64,000 nucleotides of DNA from assembly GCF_012034245.1 (NCBI RefSeq), contig NZ_JAATEO010000012.1, positions 1-64,000 on the forward strand, in the 5' to 3' direction. The stretch is from Micromonospora thermarum. Lineage in GTDB: Bacteria > Actinomycetota > Actinomycetes > Mycobacteriales > Micromonosporaceae. Shown in pieces: positions 34,580-43,851 of the stretch. A program made the position numbers and the translations under genes. The notes under the pieces were generated by a model, which did no database searches, had not been told where the DNA came from, and saw only the letters and a list, made by a program, of their open reading frames with translations. Position 1 is the first letter of the stretch. Each line of letters opens with the position of its first letter.

Positions 34580-35170
34580 TCATGACGAGGAGGAACGGGA
34601 TGTCGGACGGGCGCGCAGGTGGGCGCGTTCGCCCTGCCGGCCGAAGAGACTGAGGATCTCGACCGGCTCGCCGTCGGCGGCACCGAACCAGTGCGGCACC
34701 CGGGTGTCGAACTCGGCCGCCTCGCCCGGCGTGAGCACCAGGTCGTGCTCCCCGAGGATCAGCCGCAGCCGCCCGTTGAGGATGTAGAGCCACTCGTACC
34801 CCTCGTGGGTCTTGGGGTCGGGGGTCGCCTTGCGGGCCGGGATGACCAGCTTGTACGCCTGGATGCCGCCCGCCCGCCGGGACAGCGGCAGCATGGTCAT
34901 GCCGTGGTGGGTGACCGGGCGCAGGTGGATGCGCGGGTCGCCGGTGGGCGGAGCGCCGACCAGTTCGTCGAGCGTGACGCCGTGGGCGCGGGCCAGGGGG
35001 AGCAGCAGTTCGAGGGTCGGCCGGCGGGCCCCGGACTCCAGGCGGGAGAGGGTGCTCACCGAGATGCCGGTCTCCGCCGACAGGTCGGCCAGGGTGGTCT
35101 CCCGCTGTCTCCGGAGGGCGCGCAGTCGCGGGCCGACCGCGTCGAGGGCCTGGTCCAGGTCGCTGTCCAT
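34580..35170 (-). CDS. XRE-family regulator with cupin domain
   Basis: A 196-aa transcriptional regulator. An XRE helix-turn-helix occupies about 10-65 (TTLADLSAETGISVSTLSRL) and a cupin sensor domain about 100-180 (HEGYEWLYILNGRLRLIL, LTPGEAAEFDTRVPHWFG). The start is ATG 35170, giving MDSDLDQAL. It is divergent from the TrxB-like flavoprotein gene with only 80 bases between, so it probably regulates that gene. The ligand is unknown; such regulators often sense small metabolites. Confidence 0.9.
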   Translation of the reverse strand: MDSDLDQALDAVGPRLRALRRQRETTLADLSAETGISVSTLSRLESGARRPTLELLLPLARAHGVTLDELVGAPPTGDPRIHLRPVTHHGMTMLPLSRRAGGIQAYKLVIPARKATPDPKTHEGYEWLYILNGRLRLILGEHDLVLTPGEAAEFDTRVPHWFGAADGEPVEILSLFGRQGERAHLRARPTSRSSSS

Positions 35171-35250
35171 CCCGCAAGTTTGCCATAACGGCAAGAACAT
35201 TTGCCGGTACCGCGGCGGTCCCCGCATGGTTGGCGCGGGAGGTGGTCAGG

Positions 35251-36270
35251 ATGACCGATCAGCTGAGCAGGGACTACGACGTGGTGGTGGTCGGCGGCGG
35301 CGCCGCCGGGTTGAACGGGGCGCTGATGCTCGCCCGGGCGCGCCGATCGGTGGTGGTGATCGACGCCGGCGCGCCGCGGAACGCGCCGGCCGACGGGGTG
35401 CACGGGCTGCTCGCCCGCGAGGGCATGCCGCCTGCCGAGCTGCTGGAGCGCGGCCGGGCCGAGGTGCGGGGGTACGGCGGCCACGTGGTGACCGGCGAGG
35501 TCGACACCGCGACGCGCGACGGCGACGGGTTCGCCGTGACGCTGGCCGACGGGCGGTCGGTGCGGGCGCGTCGACTGCTCGTGACCACCGGACTGGTGGA
35601 CGAGCTGCCGGGCGTCGCCGGACTGCGGGCGCGCTGGGGCCGGGACGTGATCCACTGCCCGTACTGCCACGGGTGGGAGGTGCGTGACCGGGCGATCGGC
35701 GTGCTGGCCACCGGCCCGATGTCGGTGCACCAGGCGCTGCTGTTCCGCCAGTGGAGCGCCGACGTCACGTACTTCACGCACATGTCCACCGGCCCGGACG
35801 AGGAGCAGGCGGAGCAGCTCGCGGCCCGCGGCATCCGGGTGGTGACCGGCACGGTCGCCGCGCTGGACGTCGCCGACGACCGGCTCGTCGGGGTACGGCT
35901 CGGCGACGGAACCGTCGTCGAGCGGGACGCGCTGGCGGTCGGGGCGCGGATGGTGGCGCGGGCCGGGTTCCTGGCCGGTCTCGGGCTGCGGCCGGTGGAG
36001 CACCCGAGCGGGATGGGCGAGCACGTCCCGGCCGACCCGACCGGTCGTACCGACGTACCCGGGGTGTTCGTGGCCGGGAACGTCACGGACCTGTCGGCGC
36101 AGGTGGGGGCCGCCGCGGCGGGTGGCGCGCTCGCGGCGGCGATGATCAACAGCGACCTGGTCGCGGAGGAGACCCGGCAGGCGGTCGACGCCCGGCGGGA
36201 GCGGTTCTCGGCCGAGTCCGAGGCGCGGGTCGCCGAGCTGGTGGCGGGGGACCGCCGCCACGGGCTGTGA
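35251..36270 (+). CDS. TrxB-like NAD(P)/FAD oxidoreductase
   Basis: A 339-aa flavoprotein of the thioredoxin-reductase-like family. The FAD-binding GGGAAGLNGAL is near 15, the CPYC redox motif near 136-139 (VIHCPYCHGWE) and the C-terminal FAD motif GVFVAGNVTD near 275. Instead of the standard thioredoxin reductase CATC, CPYCHGWE is the signature of TrxB-like paralogues. I choose ATG 35251 with GGGAGG upstream over TTG 35230. Control by the divergent XRE-cupin protein is likely. Confidence 0.9.
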   Translation: MTDQLSRDYDVVVVGGGAAGLNGALMLARARRSVVVIDAGAPRNAPADGVHGLLAREGMPPAELLERGRAEVRGYGGHVVTGEVDTATRDGDGFAVTLADGRSVRARRLLVTTGLVDELPGVAGLRARWGRDVIHCPYCHGWEVRDRAIGVLATGPMSVHQALLFRQWSADVTYFTHMSTGPDEEQAEQLAARGIRVVTGTVAALDVADDRLVGVRLGDGTVVERDALAVGARMVARAGFLAGLGLRPVEHPSGMGEHVPADPTGRTDVPGVFVAGNVTDLSAQVGAAAAGGALAAAMINSDLVAEETRQAVDARRERFSAESEARVAELVAGDRRHGL

Positions 36271-36330
36271 ACGAGGGAACCGGCGTGGCTGAGCGAAGGG
36301 CCGGACGAGTACGGCGCCTAGGATGAGCCC

Positions 36331-36885
36331 ATGAGCGCAGAGGCCGTCGGCAGGCACATGCCTGCTGTTGTGACGCTCGAGGATCTGGCTGCCATGAACG
36401 CCGCCGATCCCAACGGTCACCGGTACGAGACGAGCCCCGAGGGGGTGCTGTCGGTCATGCCGCCGCCGGACTCGGAGCACGCGATGATCGCCAGCCGGCT
36501 GATGGCGTGGCTCATCATCGCCGGGTGGCCCGCCGAGCAGGTTCTCCAGGCCGCCGGCCTCCGGGTGCCCGGTCGCGACGGTGTCGGCGGCCGCATCCCC
36601 GACCTCACCGTGTGGCGCAAGCCGCCGCCGCGGAGCGTCTGGTCCGTCGCGGCGGACGTCGCGCTGGTGGTCGAGATCGTCTCGCCGGGCTCCGAGGCGA
36701 TCGACTCGGTCACCAAGGTCCGGGAGTACGCCGCGGCGGGCATTCCCCGCTACTGGATGGTGGACCGCGACAGCGGGCAGACCGTGACCCTGTATCGGCT
36801 GTCGGAGCGCGGTCACTACGAGGAGCAGGCCAGGATGCCCCTGTCCTGGTTGCTCCAGACGGCCCCGGGCGAGCACCTCGACTAG
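36331..36885 (+). CDS. Uma2-family (DUF820) endonuclease-like protein
   Basis: A 184-aa member of the Uma2 family, which has a PD-(D/E)xK nuclease-like fold. Visible family elements are YETSPEGVLSVMPPPDSEH, RIPDLTVW near 87, ALVVEIVSPGSEAIDSVTK near 110 and AGIPRYWMVDRD near 140; the Asp, Glu and Lys form the presumed active site. Uma2 proteins are abundant in cyanobacteria and actinobacteria; their cellular role is unclear. The ATG at 36331 has AGGATGAG upstream. It ends 10 bases before the following methyltransferase. Confidence 0.88.
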   Translation: MSAEAVGRHMPAVVTLEDLAAMNAADPNGHRYETSPEGVLSVMPPPDSEHAMIASRLMAWLIIAGWPAEQVLQAAGLRVPGRDGVGGRIPDLTVWRKPPPRSVWSVAADVALVVEIVSPGSEAIDSVTKVREYAAAGIPRYWMVDRDSGQTVTLYRLSERGHYEEQARMPLSWLLQTAPGEHLD

Positions 36886-36895
36886 GAGGCCAGCC

Positions 36896-37690
36896 GTGGT
36901 CAGGCCGGTGTGGGCGGACGGTGCGACGTACGAGGCGTACGTGGGTCGGTGGAGCCGGCGCGTCGCGGAGGAGTTCGTCGGCTGGCTGGACCGCCCGGCA
37001 GGCCTGCGCTGGCTGGACGTGGGTTGCGGCACCGGTGCCCTGACCTCGACCGTGCTGGCGGTGGCGGATCCCGCGCGGGTCACCGGCGTCGACCCGTCCG
37101 ACGGGTTCCTCGCCCACGCCCGTTCGACGGTCGATGACGCCCGAGCCGCCTTCCAGGTCGGCGACGCCCGCTCACTACCGATACCGGACCGCGACGTCGA
37201 CGTCGTCGTCAGCGGGCTCGCGCTCAACTTCGTGCCCGAGCCGGGGCGGGCCGTGGCCGAGTTCGCGCGGGTCCTCCGGCCGGGCGGTGTGGCCGCCGCG
37301 TACGTCTGGGACTACGCCGAGGGCATGCAGATGATGCGTCACTTCTGGGACGCGGTCGCCGTGCTCGATCCCGCCGCGGCGGAACTGGACGAGGGGCCGC
37401 GCTTCCCGGTGTGCCGCCCGGAGCGGCTGGCCGCACTGTGGACCGACACCGGGCTGCGGGACGTGTCCGTCCGGGCCGTCGAGGTGCCGACGGTGTTCGC
37501 GGACTTCGACGACTACTGGCAGCCGTTCCTGGGTGGACAGGGTGCGGCACCCACCTATGTCACGTCGCTGACCGAGGCGGACCGCACCGAGCTGGCCGAC
37601 CTGCTGGCCACCCGCCTGCCGGCCGAGCCGGACGGGTCGATCCGCCTCACCGCCCGCGCCTGGGCCGTCCGGGGAACCGCGACCCACTGA
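36896..37690 (+). CDS. Class I SAM-dependent methyltransferase
   Basis: A 264-aa methyltransferase. Motif I is WLDVGCGTGALT near 40-51, motif II VTGVDPSDGF, then VSGLALNFVPEP and RVLRPGGVAAAYVWDY. The GTG at 36896 has AGGAGG 6 bases upstream. It is close to the Uma2 gene and could be cotranscribed. The substrate is unknown; the pattern is that of UbiE/SmtA-like small-molecule methyltransferases. Confidence 0.9.
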   Translation: MVRPVWADGATYEAYVGRWSRRVAEEFVGWLDRPAGLRWLDVGCGTGALTSTVLAVADPARVTGVDPSDGFLAHARSTVDDARAAFQVGDARSLPIPDRDVDVVVSGLALNFVPEPGRAVAEFARVLRPGGVAAAYVWDYAEGMQMMRHFWDAVAVLDPAAAELDEGPRFPVCRPERLAALWTDTGLRDVSVRAVEVPTVFADFDDYWQPFLGGQGAAPTYVTSLTEADRTELADLLATRLPAEPDGSIRLTARAWAVRGTATH

Positions 37691-37702
37691 GCGCCGCCGG
37701 AC

Positions 37703-37957
37703 TCACTCCGCTTCGATGCCGCCAGCCCGCAGAATCTGGCGGACCCGCTCGCGGGTGTAGCCGGTGACCCGGACGATGTCCACTTGCCGCATCCCGCCCC
37801 GTGCGGCGTCGACAATTGCCTCGGCGAGCCGCGAACGGGCCTCGGCCACGTCGTTCCGCGCGTCCGTAACGAGCTGCTCCGCTTGGGCCTGGCCGTCCAC
37901 CACGGCTGCCCGCGCCTCTTCGTAGGCCCGGACCGCAGCCGCCAGGTCGTCCGTCAC
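37703..37957 (-). CDS. Small coiled-coil HTH protein
   Basis: An 84-aa protein. The first 50 residues form an Ala/Arg-rich helix (YEEARAAVVDGQAQAEQLV); the last 30 contain a helix-turn-helix (MRQVDIVRVTGYTRERVRQI). The start is GTG 37957. It is common as a small DNA-binding protein of unknown target in Micromonosporaceae. It is divergent from the 171-aa hypothetical gene, and an inverted repeat at 38010-38035 lies between. Confidence 0.75.
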   Translation of the reverse strand: MTDDLAAAVRAYEEARAAVVDGQAQAEQLVTDARNDVAEARSRLAEAIVDAARGGMRQVDIVRVTGYTRERVRQILRAGGIEAE

Positions 37958-38009
37958 GCGGCCATCGTCCCACGTTGGATCTTGGCCAACTGAGCGGAGA
38001 TTCGATTAG

Positions 38010-38035
38010 GCCAAATAGTACTTGCATCATTTGGC
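38010..38035. promoter_or_regulatory. Inverted repeat in divergent gap
   Basis: GCCAAAT and ATTTGGC are separated by 12 bases in an AT-richer stretch (about 37985-38040) between the small HTH gene and the 171-aa gene. The arrangement fits an operator for the small HTH protein; this is inference. Confidence 0.45.
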
Positions 38036-38085
38036 GTTATGGGGGAGGCTGGAAGGCGCATCGGCAATGCGGCGAAGGGGGCATC

Positions 38086-38601
38086 TTGACAGCTCAACCT
38101 GGCAGCCTGCCCGCCCTGCCAGCGTGCGCGCGGCCGGCTGACGTGCGGATCGAGGTGTACGGCGGCGACAGCTTGGACGCGTCCGTCTACGTCTGCCGGC
38201 AGCACGTGACCCTGAGTGCGGCGGCTCTCGACGCGTACGGCTGGCGGGCGGAACCGGCCGCCGTCCGTCCGCTCGTGACGAGGCCGTGCGGGTACGCGTA
38301 CCGCTATCCCACCGGTCGTCTCGCGGACCTCGCCCATCCGCACTGGTGCGACCGGCGTGGTTGCCTCGACCGCCACCGCCACCGGTCGCTCCGCCTGCCG
38401 GTCACCAGCGGACGGCCGGAGGCGTCGATCGCCGAGGTCTCGCTCTCGCAGGGGCTGACGGCCGGGCTGGAACCGGTGATCGCGCTGGCCGTCGCCGATG
38501 CGGGCAACCACGAGGTGACGCTGTCGTTGGGGCAGGGGCGCGTGCTGTCGTACCAGGTGCGGCGCCTACTCGATCTCACCAGCCGACGTCGGGGCCGCTG
38601 A
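38086..38601 (+). CDS. Hypothetical cysteine/histidine-containing protein
   Basis: A 171-aa protein I do not recognise. I choose TTG 38086 because AAGGGGG lies about 6 bases upstream. It contains several Cys and His residues (ACARPADVR, VCRQHVTLS, HPHWCDRRGCLDRHRHRS), which could bind a metal, and no membrane segment. The second half is strand-rich with a basic end (RRLLDLTSRRRGR). It may be regulated with the divergent small HTH gene. Confidence 0.6.
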   Translation: MTAQPGSLPALPACARPADVRIEVYGGDSLDASVYVCRQHVTLSAAALDAYGWRAEPAAVRPLVTRPCGYAYRYPTGRLADLAHPHWCDRRGCLDRHRHRSLRLPVTSGRPEASIAEVSLSQGLTAGLEPVIALAVADAGNHEVTLSLGQGRVLSYQVRRLLDLTSRRRGR

Positions 38602-38632
38602 CGGAGGCCGGGGTCGAGGCGGTGCCGCCGGG

Positions 38633-40696
38633 TCAGCGGGGGCGGCGGGTCTTCGGCAGGTCGAACTGGTCGGCGGCCTTGCAGTCGCTCGGTCCGCCGA
38701 CGGCGCCGGGGCCGACCCGCTCCAGCGCCTGCCGAGCGCGGACCCGGCCCAGGTTCCAGGCGTACCAGGGGTCCGGTTCGTCGAGGTCGTCGGCGATCCA
38801 GCTCAGGGTGCAGCGGCGTACCGGGTCGGGCAGCTTGGCCAGGGCGGGCGTCGCGTCGGCCGAGAGGGCCCGGAGGTACCAGGCGTCGATCTTCCCGGTC
38901 GCCTGGTAGCGGGCGATGTTGCGACCGGCGGCGTAGTCCTCCGGGTTGAGGACGGCCAGGCCGAGCAGCATGACCACGGCGAGCGCCACGGTCGCGCGCG
39001 GGATCCAGCCGCCCTTCCAGCGCAGCCCGGCGACGAGGATCATCAGGAAGACCGTGCCGAGGAGCAGTTCGAACGCCATCACGAAGAGACGTTCGCCCGT
39101 GAAGCTGTAGACCTTCTGGTACGTGTACATGCGGGACAGCGCCGAGATCACGATGACGACGCTGAGCGCGCTCAGCGCGCCGAGCAGGACGCGCAGCACG
39201 ATCCGCTCGGCACGGCTCTCGCGCCGTGCCCAGCGGGCCACCCCACCGAGCACGGCGAGCGTCAGCAGGGTGACGGCGACGAGCTGCCAGAAGCCGCTGC
39301 GCGCGTACTCGGCGTAGCTGAGCCCGGCGGTGCGCAGCACGTGCCGCTGGCCGCCGAACAGCACGGTGAACTGCACCGCCACGAAGCCGGCGAACAGCAA
39401 CGTCAGGGCCGTGATGACCGGTGCCCACTCCACCATGCCGAGGCTGCGCCGGGTCGGCCGGTCCACGCTGGACAGGTCCGGCGGCGCGGAGAGTGTCCAG
39501 ACGGCCGCCACGACGCAGAACGCACCGACCGTGGCGAGGAAGATCCAGCGGAACACCGTACCGATGCTGACCTCGGGCACGATCGCGCCGAGGACCACCG
39601 AGAAGGCGCCGTCGGCCGACGCGAGCAGCGTGCCGAACACGATCAGCGCGGCGACGGTGGCCGCGACCGAGCCGACCATACGGCGGACCAGCCCCGGGTC
39701 GGCGCCGGACCGGAAGTGGGCCCGCACCCAGGGCAGGCCCCGGATCGCCGCGACCGGTCCCGCGACGAGGCTGAACAGGATCGACCGGACGCCCCGACCG
39801 CCGATCACGGCGAGGGCCGCGCAGCCGAGCGCGCCGAGGACGCAGAACGTCACCAACCACCACGCGTTGCGCAAGGCCAGCACCGCCAGCAGCGCCAGCG
39901 CGGCGGCGGCCCAGCCGGCGCGGACCCACCGCTCGGTGCGCGGCAGTTCGGTGACCGCGCGGCGGATCGCGATCACCACGCCGACGGTCAGGGCCAGCCA
40001 GCCCAGGAACCAGCCGATCCCGGTGCGGCTGAGCGGCACGAAGAACGCCAGCCCGAGGGCGCCGGCGAGGACCGCGGCGGGCACCGCGCGCCCCTGCGCG
40101 GGCTTCGGCCCGGGCCAGTGCCGCTGGAACCACGACGGCCCCGGCGGTGCCGGCCGGTAGAAACCACCGGACATCCCCGGGTACGGCGGAACGCCGGGCC
40201 GGCCGGGCCCCGTGGCGTACGGCATGGGGTGACCGGGTGCGGGTTGGGCCGTCACCGTGGCGACGGACGCCGCTGCCGGGCCAGCGGTCGGGGGAGTGGC
40301 GCCGGCCGGGGACGCGCCGGCCGAGGCGGACGTGCCGCCGGGAGCCGCCGACGTGGCGGCCGTAGCGCCGCCGGTGGCCGTCGGAGCGGCGTCGGCTGCC
40401 GACGCGGCCGGTGCGGCTTCGGTCACCCGGGCACCGCCGGTCGTCAGGGGCACGGCGACCGGGGCGGTCGGCGTCGTGGCCGCCGGAGCGCCGGCCGGCA
40501 CCAGGGGGAGGAACACCGCGTAGCCGCGGGTGCCCACCGGGAGGTTGACCGGGATCGCCCACGCCGGCTGGCCCTCGGGCCAGGGGAAGGCGCCAAGAGC
40601 GTCGGCGGTGGCGGGCACGGCCAACAGGTACGGCGGGGTGCTGCCGCCGGCGGAATCCTCGGCGGGCGGTCGGGGCGCCGGTGGTGGCTGGGTCAC
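38633..40696 (-). CDS. Large polytopic membrane protein (DUF4153/DUF4173-like)
   Basis: A 687-aa protein. Residues 1-190 are a Pro/Ala/Thr-rich low-complexity region; residues about 200-590 contain many hydrophobic segments, followed by a soluble C-terminal tail. GLSYAEYARSGFWQLVAVT near 450 is the signature of DUF4153/DUF4173 proteins. The start is GTG 40696 with AAGGAG 6 bases upstream; a longer frame is Arg/Gly-rich and rejected. The biochemical role is unknown. It ends 31 bases from the convergent 171-aa gene. Confidence 0.85.
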   Translation of the reverse strand: MTQPPPAPRPPAEDSAGGSTPPYLLAVPATADALGAFPWPEGQPAWAIPVNLPVGTRGYAVFLPLVPAGAPAATTPTAPVAVPLTTGGARVTEAAPAASAADAAPTATGGATAATSAAPGGTSASAGASPAGATPPTAGPAAASVATVTAQPAPGHPMPYATGPGRPGVPPYPGMSGGFYRPAPPGPSWFQRHWPGPKPAQGRAVPAAVLAGALGLAFFVPLSRTGIGWFLGWLALTVGVVIAIRRAVTELPRTERWVRAGWAAAALALLAVLALRNAWWLVTFCVLGALGCAALAVIGGRGVRSILFSLVAGPVAAIRGLPWVRAHFRSGADPGLVRRMVGSVAATVAALIVFGTLLASADGAFSVVLGAIVPEVSIGTVFRWIFLATVGAFCVVAAVWTLSAPPDLSSVDRPTRRSLGMVEWAPVITALTLLFAGFVAVQFTVLFGGQRHVLRTAGLSYAEYARSGFWQLVAVTLLTLAVLGGVARWARRESRAERIVLRVLLGALSALSVVIVISALSRMYTYQKVYSFTGERLFVMAFELLLGTVFLMILVAGLRWKGGWIPRATVALAVVMLLGLAVLNPEDYAAGRNIARYQATGKIDAWYLRALSADATPALAKLPDPVRRCTLSWIADDLDEPDPWYAWNLGRVRARQALERVGPGAVGGPSDCKAADQFDLPKTRRPR

Positions 40697-40903
40697 GGCA
40701 CACTCCTTGATCACGGGGTGGGCACACTGTACGGCTCCTCCGCCCGCCCCGCCGCCCCGCCTTCCGCGCCGGCGCACCCGCCGGCGCACGCACCGCGCGC
40801 CCGCCGCCGTGACCGGAACCGGTCAGCGTCCACTTCGGGACTGAGCCGTCCTCACCTTCCGCGCGACCCTCACCGGTGAACCCCGAACCTGATCGGAGGA
40901 CCG

Positions 40904-41713
40904 ATGACGACCCATCCCCGATGGCGGTCGACCGGGGCCACGCTGGTCGTGGCCGTGATCGCCGCCCTGGTCGCCGCCCTGCTGCCCGCCTCGCCGGCGC
41001 TCGCCCTGCCCTCGGGCAGCGGCTGGTCGGCCTCGTGGAGCTACTACCACCCCACCGCCTACCAGTACGCGGGCACGCTGCCCGGCGTACGGCTGACCGG
41101 CTACGCCACCGACAACTCGGGCGTCTCGAGCACCCTCGGCACGATCGAGGACACCGCCAACGACAGCCGCTGCGCCCGCGTCATGCTCTACGCCAACGGG
41201 GTCGGCTACATCGCCGACCGGACCACCTGCGGCAACGGGAGCTACCTCACCTACAGCACGGTCAGCTACCAGCAGGGGCTGCTCGTGATCGTCTACCGGA
41301 TGATCCAGGGGACGAGCACCCACGACAAGGGCTTCCACCTCTACATCCCGCCCTCACTGAGCGACGCGCAGTTGCGGACGGTCGGCACCGGCGCGAGCTG
41401 GTCGTACTACACCTCGACCTCGTTCCAGTACTCGATCATCCGTCCCGGTGTACGGCTGACCGGCTACGGCTCGCACCAGTACACCGACCAGCGCTCGTCC
41501 CTGAACACAGTGGAGAAGACGGCGACCACGCTCGGCTGCGCCAGCGGGCGGGTCACCGGCGGGACCACCACGAGCGGCAGCACCTGCGCGAACGGTGGCA
41601 GCACGTCGTTCACGCGGTTCGACCACACGAACAACCTGGAAGCCTCCGCCTGCTACCAGCCGACCCTCGGCACCCAACGCTGCCTGGCCCTGAACATCCC
41701 CGAACCCTGGTAA
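40904..41713 (+). CDS. Secreted protein with two internal repeats
   Basis: A 269-aa protein with a classical signal peptide (basic MTTHPRWRSTG, hydrophobic core LVVAVIAALVAALL, cleavage after PALA near 36). The mature part has two similar units of about 110 residues: GASWSYY/SASWSYYHP starts, PGVRLTGYATD and PGVRLTGYGSH, and a C...C spacing that may form disulfides. No enzymatic motif was seen. It is exported and of unknown function. The 5' flank carries GATCGGAGG before the ATG. An extragenic palindrome follows. Confidence 0.8.
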   Translation: MTTHPRWRSTGATLVVAVIAALVAALLPASPALALPSGSGWSASWSYYHPTAYQYAGTLPGVRLTGYATDNSGVSSTLGTIEDTANDSRCARVMLYANGVGYIADRTTCGNGSYLTYSTVSYQQGLLVIVYRMIQGTSTHDKGFHLYIPPSLSDAQLRTVGTGASWSYYTSTSFQYSIIRPGVRLTGYGSHQYTDQRSSLNTVEKTATTLGCASGRVTGGTTTSGSTCANGGSTSFTRFDHTNNLEASACYQPTLGTQRCLALNIPEPW

Positions 41714-41727
41714 CGCCACCCTCCACA

Positions 41728-41801
41728 CGCGATCTTGCAGTTTCCGCCCCCGCAGATCGGTCCTAAAGCCGCAAAAAGAGGGCCGAAACTGCAAGATCGC
41801 G
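41728..41801. repeat. Extragenic palindrome, CGCGATCTTGCA type (1)
   Basis: Arms CGCGATCTTGCAGTTTC (41728-41744) and its exact complement (41785-41801) flank about 40 bases. It lies between two convergent genes, so it can act as a bidirectional terminator. The same arm core recurs at 61200-61274. Confidence 0.8.
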
Positions 41802-41813
41802 GCGAAGGGTGGG

Positions 41814-42518
41814 TTAGGACAGGACTGCCGTGGGGCCGCCGGTGCTGCCGCGGTCGTCCAGGAGCAGGGGGGTGGGGCCGGTGACCTTGTAGCGGATGTG
41901 GGTTACGTCGGGGGAGGGGACGACTCGGGTCGGGGTCAGTTCGATGGCTTCCTTCTCGCCGAGGTTCAGGTCGGCGTCGAGCAGCCGCAGGCCGGTGCCC
42001 AGCACGACCGGCACGATGTGCAGCTCCAGCTCGTCGAGCAGGCCGGCGGCGAGGACCTGCCGGACCAGGCTGCCGCCGCCGGCCACCGCCACGTTCTTCC
42101 CACCGGCGGCGGCGCGGGCCTGCGCGACGGCGCTGGCGATGCCGTCGGTGACGTACGTGAAACTGGTGCCGCCGTCGCGCACCAGGGTCTCCCGGGGCCG
42201 GTGGGTGACGACGAAGACGGGCGCCCGGAACGGCGGCTACGCACCCCAGGGCACCTCGCCGCCGTCGGCCATGCGGCGGCCCATGACGTACGCGCCGGCC
42301 GCGGCGAAGCTCTCGGCGACGATCTCCGAGTTGGTGTCGTGCGTGCCGCCGCCGAAGCCCTGCCGCTCGCGCCAGGCCATGGCGTCGGTCACCCACCGGG
42401 TGACGCGGAAGAAGCCGGCCGCCTCCGCCGACTCCATCCAGTGGCCGTCGCCGGTGTGGCGGGGGCCGGCGTAGAACCCGTCCAGCGACACGGACAGCTG
42501 TGCGGTCACCTTGGTCAT
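41814..42518 (-). pseudogene. Dihydrofolate-reductase-like (RibD_C) gene with amber codon
   Basis: The frame starts at ATG 42518 (MTKVTAQLSVSLDGF) and reads a typical RibD_C/DHFR-like reductase: GAYVMGRRMADGGEVPWG, then PPFRAPVFVVTHRPRETL and VAGGGSLVRQVLAAGLLDEL. A TAG at 42237-42239 interrupts the same frame between WGA and PPFR; no base is inserted or deleted. Ignoring it, 234 residues are read, normal for the family. It is therefore a recent nonsense mutation, a sequencing error or a readthrough case. It follows the ECF42 gene and has a candidate ECF42 promoter. Confidence 0.8.
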
Positions 42519-42570
42519 CGCGGATCGTCCCTCTCGTCTGCGGGCACCTCGTGGTGCCTGTTCGCGGAGG

Positions 42571-42598
42571 GATCGGAGCGGGCGCGGGTCGTTCGACA
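42571..42598 (-). promoter_or_regulatory. Candidate ECF42-type promoter
   Basis: On the minus strand TGTCGA (42598-42593) is followed after 17 bases by CGATC (42575-42571). From memory, ECF42 targets carry TGTCGA at -35 and a CGA/CGT-like -10. It lies 53 bases before the reductase start and in the gap after the sigma gene. Confidence 0.45.
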
Positions 42599-42618
42599 CG
42601 GCGTTGATGTGACCCGGC

Positions 42619-43851
42619 TCACATCAGCCGGGCGGCCTGCCGGACGAGGAAACGCCGCTCGGGCAGGCTGCCGGCGAGCCGGGCCGCCTCCCGCCACTCC
42701 CGGGCGGCCGCCTCCCGCTCACCGGCCCGCTCCAGCAGGTGCGCGCGGACCGCCAGCAGCCGGTGGTGCCCCGCGAGCGGCCCGTCCGCCAGCTCCCGCA
42801 CCAGGTCCAGACCGGCGGCCGGCCCCCGCACCATACCGAGCGCGACCGCCCGGTTCAGGGTCACGGCCGGGCCGGGGGCGAGCCGTTCCAGCAGCTCGTA
42901 CAGGCCCAGGACCTGCGGCCAGTCGGTCTCCTCGGCGGACGGCGCCTCGGCGTGCACGGCGGCGATGGCGGCCTGCACCTGGTACGGGCCGACCGGCGCG
43001 GTCGACAGCGCATGGGTCAGCAGCGCGGTGCCCTCGGCGATCGCGGAGCGGTCCCAGCGGGTCCGGTCCTGCTCGGCCAGCGGCACCAGCTCGCCCTCCG
43101 GCCCGGTACGGGCCGGTCCCCGCGCCTCGGTCAGCAGCATCAACGCGAGCAGGCCGGCCACCTCACCGTCGGCGGGCAGCCGCCGGTGCAGCCGCCGGGT
43201 CAGGCGGACGGCCTGCCGGGTCAGGTCGACCCGGCGCAGCGCGGGCCCGCTGCTGGCCGCGTACCCCTCGTTGAAGATCAGGTAGAGCACGTGCAGGACC
43301 ACCGTGAGCCGTGGCTCCCGCTCCGGCTCGGGTGGCAGTGCGAAGCGGGCACCCGCCTCCCGCAGCCGCTGCTTGGCCCGCACGATGCGCTGCGCCATCG
43401 TCTTCTCGGGCACCAGGAAGGCGGCGGCGATCTCCGGGGTGGTCAGCCCGCCGACCGCCCGCAACGTCAGCGCCACCTGCGCCGACGGTCCCAGCGCCGG
43501 GTGGCAGCAGAGGAACAGCAGTTCCAGCAGGTCGTCGCGGGCGGGCTCGGCGTCCGGCGGCGGCGCGAGCAGTGCGTCGCGGGGTGTCGCGTCGACGGCG
43601 GCCCGCTCCCGGCGCTGGCGGGCGGCGTCGGCGCGTACCTGGTCCACGTAGCGGCGGGCGGCCACCGTCCGCAGCCAGCCCGCCGGGTGCTCCGGCACGC
43701 CGTCGGCGGTCCAGGTCTCGAACGCCGCGAGCAGGGCCTCCTGCACGGCGTCCTCGGCGCGGGTGAAGTCGCCGTACCGGCGTACGAGGGCGCCGAGGAC
43801 CTGCGGCGCGAGGTCGCGCAGCAGGTCGCCGACGCGGTCGTCGCCGGTCAG
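42619..43851 (-). CDS. ECF42-family RNA polymerase sigma factor
   Basis: A 410-aa ECF sigma factor with a long C-terminal helical extension. Region 2 is in about 1-80 (YGDFTRAEDAVQEALLAAFE), region 4 at about 145-195 (VALTLRAVGGLTTPEIAAAF), and the extension (about 200-410, DUF6596/TPR-like) is the ECF42 hallmark, required for activity in place of an anti-sigma factor. The only start consistent with the N-terminal domain is CTG 43851, overlapping the YCII gene stop (CTGA). ECF42 genes are normally linked to DGPF/YCII proteins, as here. Confidence 0.88.
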   Translation of the reverse strand: MTGDDRVGDLLRDLAPQVLGALVRRYGDFTRAEDAVQEALLAAFETWTADGVPEHPAGWLRTVAARRYVDQVRADAARQRRERAAVDATPRDALLAPPPDAEPARDDLLELLFLCCHPALGPSAQVALTLRAVGGLTTPEIAAAFLVPEKTMAQRIVRAKQRLREAGARFALPPEPEREPRLTVVLHVLYLIFNEGYAASSGPALRRVDLTRQAVRLTRRLHRRLPADGEVAGLLALMLLTEARGPARTGPEGELVPLAEQDRTRWDRSAIAEGTALLTHALSTAPVGPYQVQAAIAAVHAEAPSAEETDWPQVLGLYELLERLAPGPAVTLNRAVALGMVRGPAAGLDLVRELADGPLAGHHRLLAVRAHLLERAGEREAAAREWREAARLAGSLPERRFLVRQAARLM

